64,000 nt of DNA, taken from assembly GCA_937136395.1 (NCBI GenBank), contig CAKZOI010000035.1:112225-176224 (forward strand), written 5' to 3'. Positions 45,452 through 54,151 of this stretch are shown one piece after another. The notes under the pieces are model-generated. The model was not told the origin of the DNA. It made no database searches and was given only the letters and a program-made list of their open reading frames with translations. Position 1 is the stretch's first letter; every line of letters starts with the position of its first letter. This DNA comes from an uncultured Opitutia bacterium. Its GTDB lineage: Bacteria; Verrucomicrobiota; Verrucomicrobiia; Opitutales; Coraliomargaritaceae. The translations under genes were made by a program, and so were the position numbers.

Positions 45452-46327
45452 ATGCGTTTTGGCCTAAATACCTTTCTAGTCAGTCCTGGTTTTACCGACT
45501 CGGATCTCTCTCTAATTGAAACGTTTAACAATTACAGTGCTGAAGTCATAGAGTTAGCAATTGTCGAGCCCTCATTAGTCACGGCGTCGAAGTTGAGGGA
45601 GGCGCTTCATCATGTGGGTCTAGGCGAGCCGATTGTTTGCGGCGCTTTCGGAGCTGGTCGCGATCTGCGGGGCGCACCAGAGCAAGTGGAAACGGCTTCT
45701 GCATACATTTCAGACTTGATCGATTTAGCAGTGAAATTGGATTCAAAAATAGTGTGTGGCCCGATGTATTCGGAGACGGGGCGCACGTCAGCACACACTG
45801 CCAAAGAGCGCGAAGCTCAATCGGTGCAGATCGCTGAGGCCTTGAGACCGTTGTGTGCAAAAGCAGAAGCGGCGGGTGTGTTGCTTGCTGTTGAGCCATT
45901 GAACCGTTTCGAGACCGACTGCATCAATACGCTCGATCAGGCTGTTTGCTTAATTGAGCGAGTGGGAAGCCCAGCCTTGAAAATACATATCGACACCTTT
46001 CATATGCACATTGAAGAAGCTGACTCGGCGGCGGCGATCCGCCGAGCTGGTAAGTATATTGCGCATGTGCATGCCAGTGCCAGTCATCGTGGTTTGTTGG
46101 GTAAAGATCAGGTGGATTGGCAGGGCGTGCTGAGAGCACTCAATGAAATCGATTACACTGGCGATATTGTGATCGAGAGCTTCTCTGCTGAAAATACAGT
46201 GATCGCCAAGGCGACTTCGATTTGGCGTAAGTTATACGAGAGTCCTGAACAACTGTCGGTTGAGGGCTTGGAGTTTCTAAGAGAAAATTGGAAACTTGTC
46301 TGCGAGTCCCGCTGTCAGTCCGTTTAG
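45452..46327 (+). CDS. D-tagatose/D-psicose 3-epimerase-like sugar epimerase
   Basis: 291 residues from the ATG at 45452, which matches the family start MRFGLNTFL; the in-frame ATG at 45425 adds nine residues, and reading from 45230 would overlap the AraC gene. The metal and catalytic residues are present: Glu in AVEPLNRFETDCINT, Asp/His in IHIDTFHMHIEEAD, His in HVHASASHRG and Glu in IVIESFS. This is the D-tagatose/D-psicose (allulose) 3-epimerase motif set, acting on C3 of ketoses. It heads the operon with the ThuA/DUF1080 genes. Confidence 0.86.
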   Translation: MRFGLNTFLVSPGFTDSDLSLIETFNNYSAEVIELAIVEPSLVTASKLREALHHVGLGEPIVCGAFGAGRDLRGAPEQVETASAYISDLIDLAVKLDSKIVCGPMYSETGRTSAHTAKEREAQSVQIAEALRPLCAKAEAAGVLLAVEPLNRFETDCINTLDQAVCLIERVGSPALKIHIDTFHMHIEEADSAAAIRRAGKYIAHVHASASHRGLLGKDQVDWQGVLRALNEIDYTGDIVIESFSAENTVIAKATSIWRKLYESPEQLSVEGLEFLRENWKLVCESRCQSV

Positions 46328-46339
46328 CTCCATTTGTCT

Positions 46340-47875
46340 ATGAAATTCCTCACTATACCGCATTTTGCGACGACTTGCAGTGCATTGCTCGTTTCTGCGT
46401 TTTCCGTATTTGGGGCCGATTTTGTGCCACTGTTCGATGGTAAGACTCTGGAGGGGTGGGACGGCGATCCAAAGTTTTGGCGAGTTGAAGATGGCGCGAT
46501 TGTTGGTGAAACCCGCGATGATAATCGCACGAAGGGTAATACTTTTTTGATTTGGAAAGGTGGTGATGTGGCTGACTTCGAACTGAAGGTTGAATTCAAA
46601 TTACGAAACCATAACAGCGGTATCCAATACCGTAGTTTCCCAGTTGAGGGCAGGCAATGGGTGCTCCACGGCTATCAAGCAGATATCGCGGAAAACTCGA
46701 AATGGATGGGTGCGGCCTATGGTGAAAAATACAAAAAGCTATTAGCTGGCCGTGGTGAAAAGGCTGTGGTTGGAGCGACTCCAAAGGACCGGAAAATCGT
46801 CGCCCAAATTGGTGATCCTGGAGAGATTCTGTCGCATATTGATCTCGATGGTTGGAACGAATATCACATCATTGCGCACGGAAATCAGTGCATTCAGATG
46901 ATTAATGGGATCACTACTGCGGAGTTTTCGGAGTCATCTGATGATCGTTTATCCAGCGGCTTGATTGGACTCCAGTTGCACGCAGGACCACCGATGGAAG
47001 TGCGTTTTCGAAATATTCAGCTGCGACAGCTCGAGCCAGAAGACGGCAAACAGATCTTGTTTTTAGCGGGCAAAAAAAGCCATGGCTATAACGCGCACGA
47101 GCATAAGGCAGGCTGCACACTGTTAGCTCGAAGCCTGAATGAGAGCGGCCTCGATGTGAGCGCTCAAGTGGTGACTGAGGGCGCTTGGCCTGAGCCATGG
47201 GTTGGCTATGGCAAGCCAGACGCGATCGTCATGTATTGTGATGGCTATAAACGCCACATGGCGAAGGCGCACCAAGATAAAATTCAGACATTGGTCGATT
47301 CCGGAATTGGAGTCGCCTGCCTCCACTTTGGGGTGGAAGTTGAACCCGAAGTGCTTGGCGCGACCTTTCTTGATTGGATCGGTGGCTATTTTGAAATTGG
47401 TTGGTCGGTCAACCCTCACTGGGACGCCAGTTTTGATGTGCTGCCGGAGCATCCGATCACCAATGGCGTGCAGCCTTTTACGATTCGCGATGAGTGGTAT
47501 TACCACATGCGTTTTCAACCAGAGATGAAAGGTGTGACGCCCATTTTATCTGCCTTGCCACCCGTGCGCAGCTTGACCAATCGATCGAAAGATCGAAATC
47601 GCGGAAGTAACCCTACCGTCATGGCGGAGGTGCAAGCGGGCAGGAAGCAACATGTTGCTTGGGCCTATGAGCGCCCCGATGGGGGCCGGGGCTTCGGATT
47701 CACCGGCGGGCACTTTCACCAGAACTGGCAACAAGATGATTTTCGTCAGTTAGTGCTCAATGCCTTGGTCTGGACCGCGAAGAGTGATGTTCCGGCCGGT
47801 GGCGTGCCTTCGCGCACACCCAGTGCGCTCGACATGGACTTGAACCAAGACTACCCAGAAAAAAAGCCTAATTAG
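46340..47875 (+). CDS. secreted DUF1080-ThuA fusion protein
   Basis: About 511 residues from the ATG at 46340. A signal peptide (about 1-23) is followed by a DUF1080 domain (3-keto-disaccharide hydrolase), residues about 25-235: [36 protein letters not shown]. The second half is a ThuA-like glutamine-amidotransferase-fold domain ([43 protein letters not shown]). DUF1080 proteins are known to cleave 3-keto-glycosides. The fusion suggests that both steps act on one substrate. It is 12 bases after the epimerase gene. Confidence 0.85.
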   Translation: MKFLTIPHFATTCSALLVSAFSVFGADFVPLFDGKTLEGWDGDPKFWRVEDGAIVGETRDDNRTKGNTFLIWKGGDVADFELKVEFKLRNHNSGIQYRSFPVEGRQWVLHGYQADIAENSKWMGAAYGEKYKKLLAGRGEKAVVGATPKDRKIVAQIGDPGEILSHIDLDGWNEYHIIAHGNQCIQMINGITTAEFSESSDDRLSSGLIGLQLHAGPPMEVRFRNIQLRQLEPEDGKQILFLAGKKSHGYNAHEHKAGCTLLARSLNESGLDVSAQVVTEGAWPEPWVGYGKPDAIVMYCDGYKRHMAKAHQDKIQTLVDSGIGVACLHFGVEVEPEVLGATFLDWIGGYFEIGWSVNPHWDASFDVLPEHPITNGVQPFTIRDEWYYHMRFQPEMKGVTPILSALPPVRSLTNRSKDRNRGSNPTVMAEVQAGRKQHVAWAYERPDGGRGFGFTGGHFHQNWQQDDFRQLVLNALVWTAKSDVPAGGVPSRTPSALDMDLNQDYPEKKPN

Positions 47876-47909
47876 CCATCCTATTATTCACAATACCGTC
47901 CACTTTATT

Positions 47910-48704
47910 ATGACACGTCTTCTAAAAACCGTCTCTCACTTCGCGATGATTTGTATGATCGTGAGTTCCGTATCAGCAAAGCCGAAAGCATCACCGAAGC
48001 CAGACATCAAGGCACTCTTGATTACAGGTGGTTGTTGTCATGACTACGATCAGCAGCGCGAATTGATTCCTGCAATGGTCGATATGAATACGAAGCTAAA
48101 GGTGAGTTGGACGATTCTGCACCAGCGCACCAAGAAAGGAGACGTCTTACTCGATTTCTATAAAAATCCAGATTGGGCAAAGGGCTATGATGTCGTCGTG
48201 CATAACGAGTGCTTTGCAAATGTGAGCGATGCCGATTACGTCGATGGTATTCTTCAACCACATCTAGACGGTGTGCCTGCAGTGCTTGTGCATTGCTCGA
48301 TGCACTGCTACCGCACGGGTCCAAGTAAAGAAAAATGGTGGGCATTTTGTGGCGTGCACTCGCCTGGTCACGGACCAAAGCATCCGTTCGAAGTGCAGAT
48401 CACGAATCCAGACCATGAAATAATGAAGGGCATGAGTAACTGGACGACACCACAAGGGGAGCTATATTTTATAAAGAAAACATACCCGACTATGACACCC
48501 TTGGCGGAGTCGAAATCCGATAAGACTGGCAAGATGGAAACAAATATATGGGTCAACGAATATGGACCGAAAAAAACACGTGTCTTCGCAACCACGATTG
48601 GTCACCACAATGAAACGATGATGCAGGCACAATACATGGAGTTGATGACACGTGGCCTGCTATGGGCAGCAGGTAAACCAGTCGCTGAGAACTTGACGAA
48701 ATAA
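47910..48704 (+). CDS. secreted ThuA-domain protein
   Basis: 264 residues with a signal peptide (about 1-24). The ThuA-like fold is seen in [30 protein letters not shown] and the C-terminal [30 protein letters not shown]. ThuA homologues accompany 3-keto-sugar pathways such as trehalose utilisation, with no settled catalytic activity. It is third in the operon, 34 bases after the fusion gene. Confidence 0.86.
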   Translation: MTRLLKTVSHFAMICMIVSSVSAKPKASPKPDIKALLITGGCCHDYDQQRELIPAMVDMNTKLKVSWTILHQRTKKGDVLLDFYKNPDWAKGYDVVVHNECFANVSDADYVDGILQPHLDGVPAVLVHCSMHCYRTGPSKEKWWAFCGVHSPGHGPKHPFEVQITNPDHEIMKGMSNWTTPQGELYFIKKTYPTMTPLAESKSDKTGKMETNIWVNEYGPKKTRVFATTIGHHNETMMQAQYMELMTRGLLWAAGKPVAENLTK

Positions 48705-48725
48705 TCATTTCAAAACCTTAAGTAT

Positions 48726-50078
48726 ATGAAAAATACAACTGTTCCTCGCCGTGATTTTCTTCGTGCAGGTGCCACTTTAGGTGCCGGCTTAATGGTCTTG
48801 CCTAGTGGCTCACTCTTTGGAGCCGCGACGCCAAACAATCGCTTAAATATTGCACTAATCGGTGCGTATGGCCGTGCTAAGGCGCACTTTGGCACGCTTA
48901 AAAATGAGAATGTTGTCGCGATTTGCGAAGTCAATCAGCTCAACCTTCCCTTCGCGCAAAAAGAGTTCCCGAAGGCGAAGGTCTACGAAGACTGGCGCAA
49001 GTGCCTCGATCACCCAGGGATCGATGCGGTGCTCTGTTGCACGCCCGACCATCACCATGCGTTTATTTCCAACTGGGCGCTCAATCGCGATCTGCATGTC
49101 TACATGGAAAAGCCTTTGGCGATTACCGTAAATGAAGCGCGCGCAGTCCGAGACACCTATTTAACCAAGAAGAGCAAGCTCGCGACACAGGTCGGCATGC
49201 AGCGCCATGCTTATGATAATTTTGCGCGCTTACGTGAAATGATTCACGACGGTGCCATCGGCAATTTAAAGGACGTGCATGTGTGGGGAAATCGTCAGTT
49301 ACCTAGGTCTGGCTATCTGCCTGGAGTGGGGCCAGTGCCTTCGACTTTGAACTGGGATCTCTGGTTAGGGCCCTCTCCAGAGCATCCATTTAATCCAGAA
49401 TACGTGTCACGAAACAACGGTTCAAATTGCTTGAACTGGAATATGTATAGCGATTTTGGCATCGGTCAGATGGGGGACATGGGCAGCCATACAATGGATT
49501 TAGTCTGGAATGTGATCGATGCAGAGCTGCCGGATTCTATCCGCGCGACATCGCCCGAAGCATTCAATCCAGAAGTGACACCTGTAAACCTGACTTCCGT
49601 ATACATGTTTCCAGAAAATGGATGGCGCGGTAAAATACGCGTCACATGGTATCAAGGGGGTGCGATGCCCAAATCGCCATCCAGTTGGGTTGATCTAAAT
49701 AAGATCGGTCACGGTGCGATGTTTAAGGGAGATAAGGGATTCGTGATCGCTGACTTTAAGAACCGATTACTTTATCCGTCGGGCAAAGAGACGGATCTTA
49801 CCTATTATAAGCCGCGCAGCAAAGAAGAGATCACGCCGCCGCTCGGGAATTTCCAAGCACAGTGGACGATGGCGTGCAAATCTGGCGATCCATCCGCGAC
49901 CGCCTGTAACTTCGAATACAGTGCAAATATGATCGAGACCATGTGCCTCGGGCTCGCCGCTTTTCGTGCAGAGACTGAATTGAAATATGACAGCGTGCGA
50001 GGCGTAGTGACGAATCACTCGGCTGCAAATCAATACCTCACAAAGGAGTATCGCAAAGGTTGGACGATGGATGGATGA
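48726..50078 (+). CDS. Tat-exported Gfo/Idh/MocA-family oxidoreductase
   Basis: 450 residues with a twin-arginine signal ([16 protein letters not shown]). The NAD(P)-binding part begins [15 protein letters not shown]; Lys in [13 protein letters not shown] is the family's EKP motif. The C-terminal substrate part contains [16 protein letters not shown] Tat signal on a Gfo/Idh enzyme implies a tightly bound cofactor carried out of the cytoplasm. Such enzymes oxidise sugar hydroxyls to 3-keto groups (general knowledge of the family), which fits the DUF1080/ThuA neighbours. It is fourth in the operon. Confidence 0.9.
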   Translation: MKNTTVPRRDFLRAGATLGAGLMVLPSGSLFGAATPNNRLNIALIGAYGRAKAHFGTLKNENVVAICEVNQLNLPFAQKEFPKAKVYEDWRKCLDHPGIDAVLCCTPDHHHAFISNWALNRDLHVYMEKPLAITVNEARAVRDTYLTKKSKLATQVGMQRHAYDNFARLREMIHDGAIGNLKDVHVWGNRQLPRSGYLPGVGPVPSTLNWDLWLGPSPEHPFNPEYVSRNNGSNCLNWNMYSDFGIGQMGDMGSHTMDLVWNVIDAELPDSIRATSPEAFNPEVTPVNLTSVYMFPENGWRGKIRVTWYQGGAMPKSPSSWVDLNKIGHGAMFKGDKGFVIADFKNRLLYPSGKETDLTYYKPRSKEEITPPLGNFQAQWTMACKSGDPSATACNFEYSANMIETMCLGLAAFRAETELKYDSVRGVVTNHSAANQYLTKEYRKGWTMDG

Positions 50079-50587
50079 TTTTTCGCACGATGTTCACTAA
50101 ACAAAAAGCGCTTCCCATCGCCTTGCTTGCAGTCGCTTTGCTAGCAGCATGGTTTATCTTCGCTATCGATCGCGATGAGCGGGCGATTCGAAAGCAGTTG
50201 GACGAATTGGCCGAATTAGTGGAGAAGGACGGAGCAGTTTCTCAGTTTGATGCACTTGCGCGAAGTCGGAAATTTAAAGAGCTCTTTGCCCCAGCTGCCT
50301 TGATTGAATATATGCCCGGGCGCGCATTGCCACGTTCGACGGATGCGATGCAAACGGGTTTCCTCAGCGTTTGGCGACAAATCGAGAGCGCTTCGATTAG
50401 AGTTTCTCAGCATGAAGTTGAGATTGGTAGTCCTGCAACCGAAGCGGTGTCATCATTTTATGCAAAGTGTCGAGTGGTAATGAATGGCAGCGAGCGCATG
50501 GGAGATACGGTATCTTATCGCAGCTATTGGGTGAAACGTGACGGTGAGTGGTTGATTGATCGAATCATAGCCGAGCGTTTTGAGTAG
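50075..50587 (+). CDS. membrane-anchored NTF2-like protein
   Basis: About 170 residues, starting at the ATG that overlaps the preceding stop codon (ATGA), so it is translationally coupled to the Gfo/Idh gene. One N-terminal transmembrane helix (about 10-30) is followed by a small alpha/beta domain with [18 protein letters not shown] and a C-terminal [18 protein letters not shown]. The latter pattern is typical of NTF2/SnoaL-like folds. The function is unknown; the coupling suggests a role with the oxidoreductase. Confidence 0.7.
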   Translation: MIFRTMFTKQKALPIALLAVALLAAWFIFAIDRDERAIRKQLDELAELVEKDGAVSQFDALARSRKFKELFAPAALIEYMPGRALPRSTDAMQTGFLSVWRQIESASIRVSQHEVEIGSPATEAVSSFYAKCRVVMNGSERMGDTVSYRSYWVKRDGEWLIDRIIAERFE

Positions 50588-50920
50588 TGTTGGCACACGG
50601 AGACTATCTCAAAATTATCAAGCAGTAGGGTGATCTCGCCGAGACAACTGTTTGCAGACCGAGTTTATATCGAACCAACCTATACCATTTTTAGTAGTAT
50701 TTGATCTGGTAGCGCAGGCGTGTCTCACGCCGCACGAAATTTGTGGTGCTTCGCAAGCGTCTATGCGCACCGAGGACGGTGCCGTGCTACCCTTTAAGAG
50801 AGCCCTATGTTTTTTGAGACAATTTTCACCGGATGTCGGCGTGTGTATTGAATTACATTCACTTGAAGACTTACTTGAACGGGTCTTGCGCTCGGAGATG
50901 CCGAAATTATCATTGTCTCC
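50588..50920. other. intergenic region with one inverted-repeat element
   Basis: Between the NTF2-like and MazG-like genes. It holds the family A element at 50708-50791; I see nothing else. Confidence 0.5.
50708..50791. repeat. terminal-inverted-repeat element, family A, copy 3
   Basis: 84 bases starting GGTAGCGCAGGCGTGTCTCA and ending GGACGGTGCCGTGCTACC. Read in reverse it matches, base for base over most of its length, the element at 58513-58704 without the latter's insertion. Confidence 0.8.
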
Positions 50921-51286
50921 ATGAATGATAAAGAGACCTGCCTTCAAGAGATCAAAGATCGGGCGCTTGCCTTCACCAAAGAGCGCGATTGGGAGCAATT
51001 TCACTCACCCAAAAACCTTTCGATGGCGATTTCGGCGGAGGCGGCTGAGTTGATGGAGCATTTTCTCTGGCAGAGCCCGGAGCAATCGCGAGAGGACGCC
51101 CAAGGCGAAAAACTGCGTGCCAAGATCGAAGAAGAACTCTCGGATATATTTCTATTTGCAATCCAGTTCGCAAATATGACGGGAATTGATATATCTGCCG
51201 CAATCGAAGCGAAAATGAAGCGTAATGCAGAAAAGTATCCTGTCGAAAAGGCTAAAGGTCGTAGCGATAAGTATACTGAATTATAA
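50921..51286 (+). CDS. MazG-like nucleotide pyrophosphohydrolase
   Basis: 121 residues, one MazG-like/RS21-C6 domain. The metal-binding helices are SMAISAEAAELMEHFLW and KIEEELSDIFLFAIQFAN, giving the ExxE12-28ExxD pattern. It hydrolyses non-canonical or surplus NTPs, and dCTP in the RS21-C6 group. The length is that of single-domain forms. There is no operon partner. Confidence 0.87.
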   Translation: MNDKETCLQEIKDRALAFTKERDWEQFHSPKNLSMAISAEAAELMEHFLWQSPEQSREDAQGEKLRAKIEEELSDIFLFAIQFANMTGIDISAAIEAKMKRNAEKYPVEKAKGRSDKYTEL

Positions 51287-51346
51287 TGACTTACGCAGTA
51301 GGGATGTCGCATTGTGAGATTTTTTTTGAAAAAAGTGATTAAATTT

Positions 51347-51373
51347 TGAACGTCAGGCACACTAGTGCGTCTA
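51347..51373 (+). promoter_or_regulatory. ECF-sigma-like promoter, unit 1
   Basis: TGAAC at 51347-51351, a 16-base spacer, CGTCTA at 51368-51373. The boxes are identical in unit 2 (51708-51734), while the spacer between them differs at many positions. This resembles promoters read by extracytoplasmic-function sigma factors (GAAC-type -35, CGTC-type -10). A TATAAT at 51380-51385 could be an alternative -10 box, but it has no -35 partner at standard spacing. Confidence 0.5.
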
Positions 51374-51379
51374 TCTCTA

Positions 51380-51446
51380 TATAATTTGATACATAGATTT
51401 GTTGTTTGTTAAGACGCCGTCCTCAAAAGGGGCGGCGTTCTTTTTT
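51380..51446 (+). ncRNA. candidate small RNA, unit 1
   Basis: Predicted transcript of about 65 bases from roughly seven bases after the CGTCTA box to an intrinsic terminator. The terminator stem is ACGCCGTCC (51414-51422) with GGGCGGCGT (51430-51438), followed by a T tract. The leader contains TTGTTGTTTGTT, also present in unit 2. No start codon with a ribosome-binding site is seen. This is inferred from structure and duplication only. Confidence 0.5.
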
Positions 51447-51538
51447 GTTCCACTTCAATTGCTGCTTAAAACGTGGATATAATGGCGTTTTCCTCCATCT
51501 ATCAAAGGTAGCGGCAGCCCGCGACCAGTTATCAAGAA

Positions 51539-51634
51539 GGTAGCGGCGTGCGTCCCTGCGCGCCATTACAGAGCCAAAGTCCTCGCAATCGGAAACAGCT
51601 CCGACCTGTGGCGCGCAGGGACGCGCGCCGCTAC
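51539..51634. repeat. terminal-inverted-repeat element, family B
   Basis: 96 bases with ends GGTAGCGGCGTGCGTCCCTG and CAGGGACGCGCGCCGCTAC paired over about 25 bases. It lies between the two small-RNA units. A broken relative (GGTAGCGGCAGCCCGCGACC) precedes it at about 51507, and half copies are at 17734 and 57121. Confidence 0.75.
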
Positions 51635-51707
51635 ATCTAATTTACAGGCGACGGTAGGCATTCCAATGGGGCGTCTGAGTCATCGACAAAAAAAAGGAAT
51701 TAAATTT

Positions 51708-51734
51708 TGAACGCCGGGGACACGGGTGCGTCTA
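51708..51734 (+). promoter_or_regulatory. ECF-sigma-like promoter, unit 2
   Basis: TGAAC at 51708-51712, a 16-base spacer, CGTCTA at 51729-51734. The bases before (ATTAAATTT) and after (TCTCTATATAA) also match unit 1. Confidence 0.5.
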
Positions 51735-51740
51735 TCTCTA

Positions 51741-51811
51741 TATAAAACATTAGTTGTTTTGTTGTTTGTTTGTCAGAAAAGAACGTCGTTCCTAATCGAG
51801 CGGCGTTTTTT
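51741..51811 (+). ncRNA. candidate small RNA, unit 2
   Basis: Predicted transcript of about 70 bases ending in a terminator with stem AACGTCGTT (51782-51790) and AGCGGCGTT (51799-51807), followed by T residues. It shares the central motif TTGTTGTTTGTT with unit 1 but differs elsewhere, with compensating changes in the terminator stem. No reading frame is seen. Confidence 0.5.
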
Positions 51812-51829
51812 GTGCCTCAACAGAGAGGT

Positions 51830-52855
51830 CTAGATACTGAGTTGCCAGTAGAGGCTGTATCCATAGCCCAGTATAAGTGCACCTGCGATAAATTTGGGTA
51901 ATCGGCCCAAGAGTGTGACGCAGGCAAGGTTCAGCAGGGCCGCAGCTGCCAGCACTAACAGCCCAACACTGAAAAACTCAGGCAGTGGTATGGGCTTAAA
52001 GATAGCGAAAAGGCCGATGCACAACGGAATGCAAATATGCCCGTCGCCGACTTGTGAGCTATAAACGACATCAGCTCGCTTCATGTAGGCGTAGTAAAAA
52101 GCTAGGACGGCATTTGGCAGCACCATCAGCCATCCCGTTAAGAGCCCCAATTGCTTGGGGCCGAAAAATTGACCCTCACTTTGCATAATGACAGCGACCA
52201 CGCCATCGACGGCGAGCAGAGTGGCAAAGCTCGCAAGCAGGATGAGCGCGATATCGACCACAATGAGTGGGTGCCAATGGCTGTTTGTGCGTGTATTCTC
52301 CTTCAGCACCTCAAAGATATGGAAGCACTGCCAAAATAGGAACAGCCCGACCAGCGCGAAGCCGTCGAAACGGTCAATTCGGCCATCTTGTCCTAGCACC
52401 CAGACGATCAGGCTAAAGAAGATCATGGCGACCAGCGTCAGTGCCAACGAGAGGCGGTGCAGTTTCGATTCACGCAGGGTTTTTTGCGCCCGTGAATGAG
52501 GCTTGAGCTGCAAGCCCCAGATCAATGCTGGCAAAGCGAGTAACAGGCACAGATTGGTGATGTTATTTGTCCAACTATTGATCGCCACCTCCTCGGCTGG
52601 CCCGTTTTGGCTGAGCACCACCCAGACAAAGATCAAATTCCCCAAGCCTGAAAAGTAGGGCATAAAGAGGGTGCCTAGGACGGTGCCCTCAACCCCACGA
52701 TGCGACATCATTTCAAGTCGCCATAGTATCAATAGTGAGCTCAACAGAAAGATCGCCACATAGACCGCGGGTGCCCATGTGCCAGTAGCGTGATCAATCT
52801 GTATCTGTAGTGTCTCCAAGCCAATGAAGCTGAGTCGCACATCTACTTTGCGCAA
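51830..52855 (-). CDS. exchanger-like multi-pass membrane protein
   Basis: Up to 341 residues with about ten hydrophobic helices. Two regions, SWTNNITNLCLLLALPALIWG and SSQVGDGHICIPLCIGLFAIF, occupy the positions of the alpha repeats of the sodium/calcium exchanger (CaCA) family, with Asn/Asp-Gly in place of the canonical GN-x-x-GSN. I therefore call it only exchanger-like. No ATG lies near the beginning; the TTG at 52855 is used, so the true start is uncertain. It may follow the metal permease gene on the same strand (33-base gap). Confidence 0.6.
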   Translation of the reverse strand: MRKVDVRLSFIGLETLQIQIDHATGTWAPAVYVAIFLLSSLLILWRLEMMSHRGVEGTVLGTLFMPYFSGLGNLIFVWVVLSQNGPAEEVAINSWTNNITNLCLLLALPALIWGLQLKPHSRAQKTLRESKLHRLSLALTLVAMIFFSLIVWVLGQDGRIDRFDGFALVGLFLFWQCFHIFEVLKENTRTNSHWHPLIVVDIALILLASFATLLAVDGVVAVIMQSEGQFFGPKQLGLLTGWLMVLPNAVLAFYYAYMKRADVVYSSQVGDGHICIPLCIGLFAIFKPIPLPEFFSVGLLVLAAAALLNLACVTLLGRLPKFIAGALILGYGYSLYWQLSI

Positions 52856-52888
52856 ATCCTTTTCGAATCAGATTTGGAGCTTGTAGCG

Positions 52889-54061
52889 CTATTCTGCGCA
52901 ACAGCTCGGCTTCGTCGCGAAGTGTTTCTTGAGTATTGAGAACGCGAGCAAGGCAACCAGTGCGATACCGCTGAGGTGTTGCCATGTTGCGAGCTCAATG
53001 GAGTGTTGGTGGTGAATCGTCTCACTCATTTGATCAGCGCTGATACTTGAATTAAACACGGCACCAGCGATCCAAGAAACGGCTATGAGACTACTGATAT
53101 AAATCAGCGTGGCCCGCCTCCCGAGCATCTTCCAGACCGCGACGACGGTTGCCGTATTGGTCGCAGGGCCGACGATGAGGAGTATCAATGCCGCGCCTGG
53201 CGAAAGTCCAGCGGAGATCAATGCGTAGGCGAGCGGTATTGAAGCCGTCGCGCAGATGTAGAGCGGCAGGCTGATCAGTGTGGCAAGCAGAAAGGCGAGA
53301 GGGCCGCTACTAAATACCCCCGAGAGTAAGTCGTCGGGCATCAATGTAGTAATGAGGCCACCGAGCACTAGGCCGAAAAGTAGGGCGGATGCTAAGTCTG
53401 CCGGCAAAGTGGCAAATCCATAGCGTATCGCTTCGCTTAGACTCGACTTTGGTTTGGTTGGAGTGGCGCAGCAGGCTTTGGGCTCGTCTGCTGGAGCGAG
53501 CTGAAAGTTATTGAAGCGAGGCGCGTTTAATGGCGCTAGCTTGCTTAGCGAACTAGCCTGCATCGTGAATGGTGACGATGGCCCGCCCTTCAGTGATTCT
53601 GTTGTCGCTGAATCGGTCACGGCTTGGTCTGACTCGGTTGTCGTCTGCTTAGCAAAAAGGTCTACTAACACACCAGACACGACGCCTGAAATAAATGCCA
53701 CGACCACGCGCACGACGGTAAATGCACCGCCCATTAAGGCATAGGTCGCAAAAATACTGTCGACCCCAGTTTGTGGTGTGGAGCTTAAGAAAGAAGCCGT
53801 GGCACCACGACTGGCACCATTTTTGCGCAGTGAGGCTGCGACCGGGATCACGGAGCAAGAACAGAGCGGCATGGGCACCCCAACCAAGCAGGCCTTAATC
53901 ACCGTGCCCAAGCCTGACTTACCGAGTAATTTACGCACATACTCTGGCCGAACGACGATATGCAGACATCCCGCCACCGCAAAGCCAAACAGTAGATACG
54001 AGGCCATTTCGGCAATTAACTGCCAGGTGTTACTGCTAAAGTGACTTAGAAACGTGATCAT
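52889..54061 (-). CDS. metal/metalloid permease of the ArsP/SO_0444-like (COG0701) family
   Basis: About 390 residues from the ATG at 54061, chosen because the extra 42 upstream codons contain no typical signal and would overlap the divergent gene's start. Eight or more hydrophobic helices are visible. The defining motif is VPMPLCSCSVIPVAASLRKN (about residues 60-80), with a second permease half near SLPLYICATASIPLAYALISAG. The linker is cysteine-rich (DEPKACCATPTK) and the C-terminus is SCCAE, suggesting metal or metalloid binding. Members export organoarsenicals or Cu/Zn. It diverges from a DtxR-type regulator by about 90 bases. Confidence 0.85.
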   Translation of the reverse strand: MITFLSHFSSNTWQLIAEMASYLLFGFAVAGCLHIVVRPEYVRKLLGKSGLGTVIKACLVGVPMPLCSCSVIPVAASLRKNGASRGATASFLSSTPQTGVDSIFATYALMGGAFTVVRVVVAFISGVVSGVLVDLFAKQTTTESDQAVTDSATTESLKGGPSSPFTMQASSLSKLAPLNAPRFNNFQLAPADEPKACCATPTKPKSSLSEAIRYGFATLPADLASALLFGLVLGGLITTLMPDDLLSGVFSSGPLAFLLATLISLPLYICATASIPLAYALISAGLSPGAALILLIVGPATNTATVVAVWKMLGRRATLIYISSLIAVSWIAGAVFNSSISADQMSETIHHQHSIELATWQHLSGIALVALLAFSILKKHFATKPSCCAE

Positions 54062-54151
54062 GATGTAAAGGAAAGTAAAACCATACGAATCGCAAATGTC
54101 AGCGAGAATGATCTTGGCGACGATGCCTTTGATGGTGATCTTATTTGCTTT

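Larger units (their letters stand above)
51287..51829. other. gene-free region with two small-RNA-like units and an inverted-repeat element
   Basis: Contains unit 1 (51339-51446), the family B element (51539-51634) and unit 2 (51700-51811). No protein gene is supported here. The terminator of unit 2 ends 19 bases before the 3' end of the membrane-protein gene on the other strand. Confidence 0.6.

Noticed and set aside
51380-51385. TATAAT as a sigma-70 promoter for small-RNA unit 1
   Set aside because: No -35 hexamer at standard spacing, and unit 2 has TATAAA; the TGAAC/CGTCTA boxes fit better, although the TATAAT could still be used.
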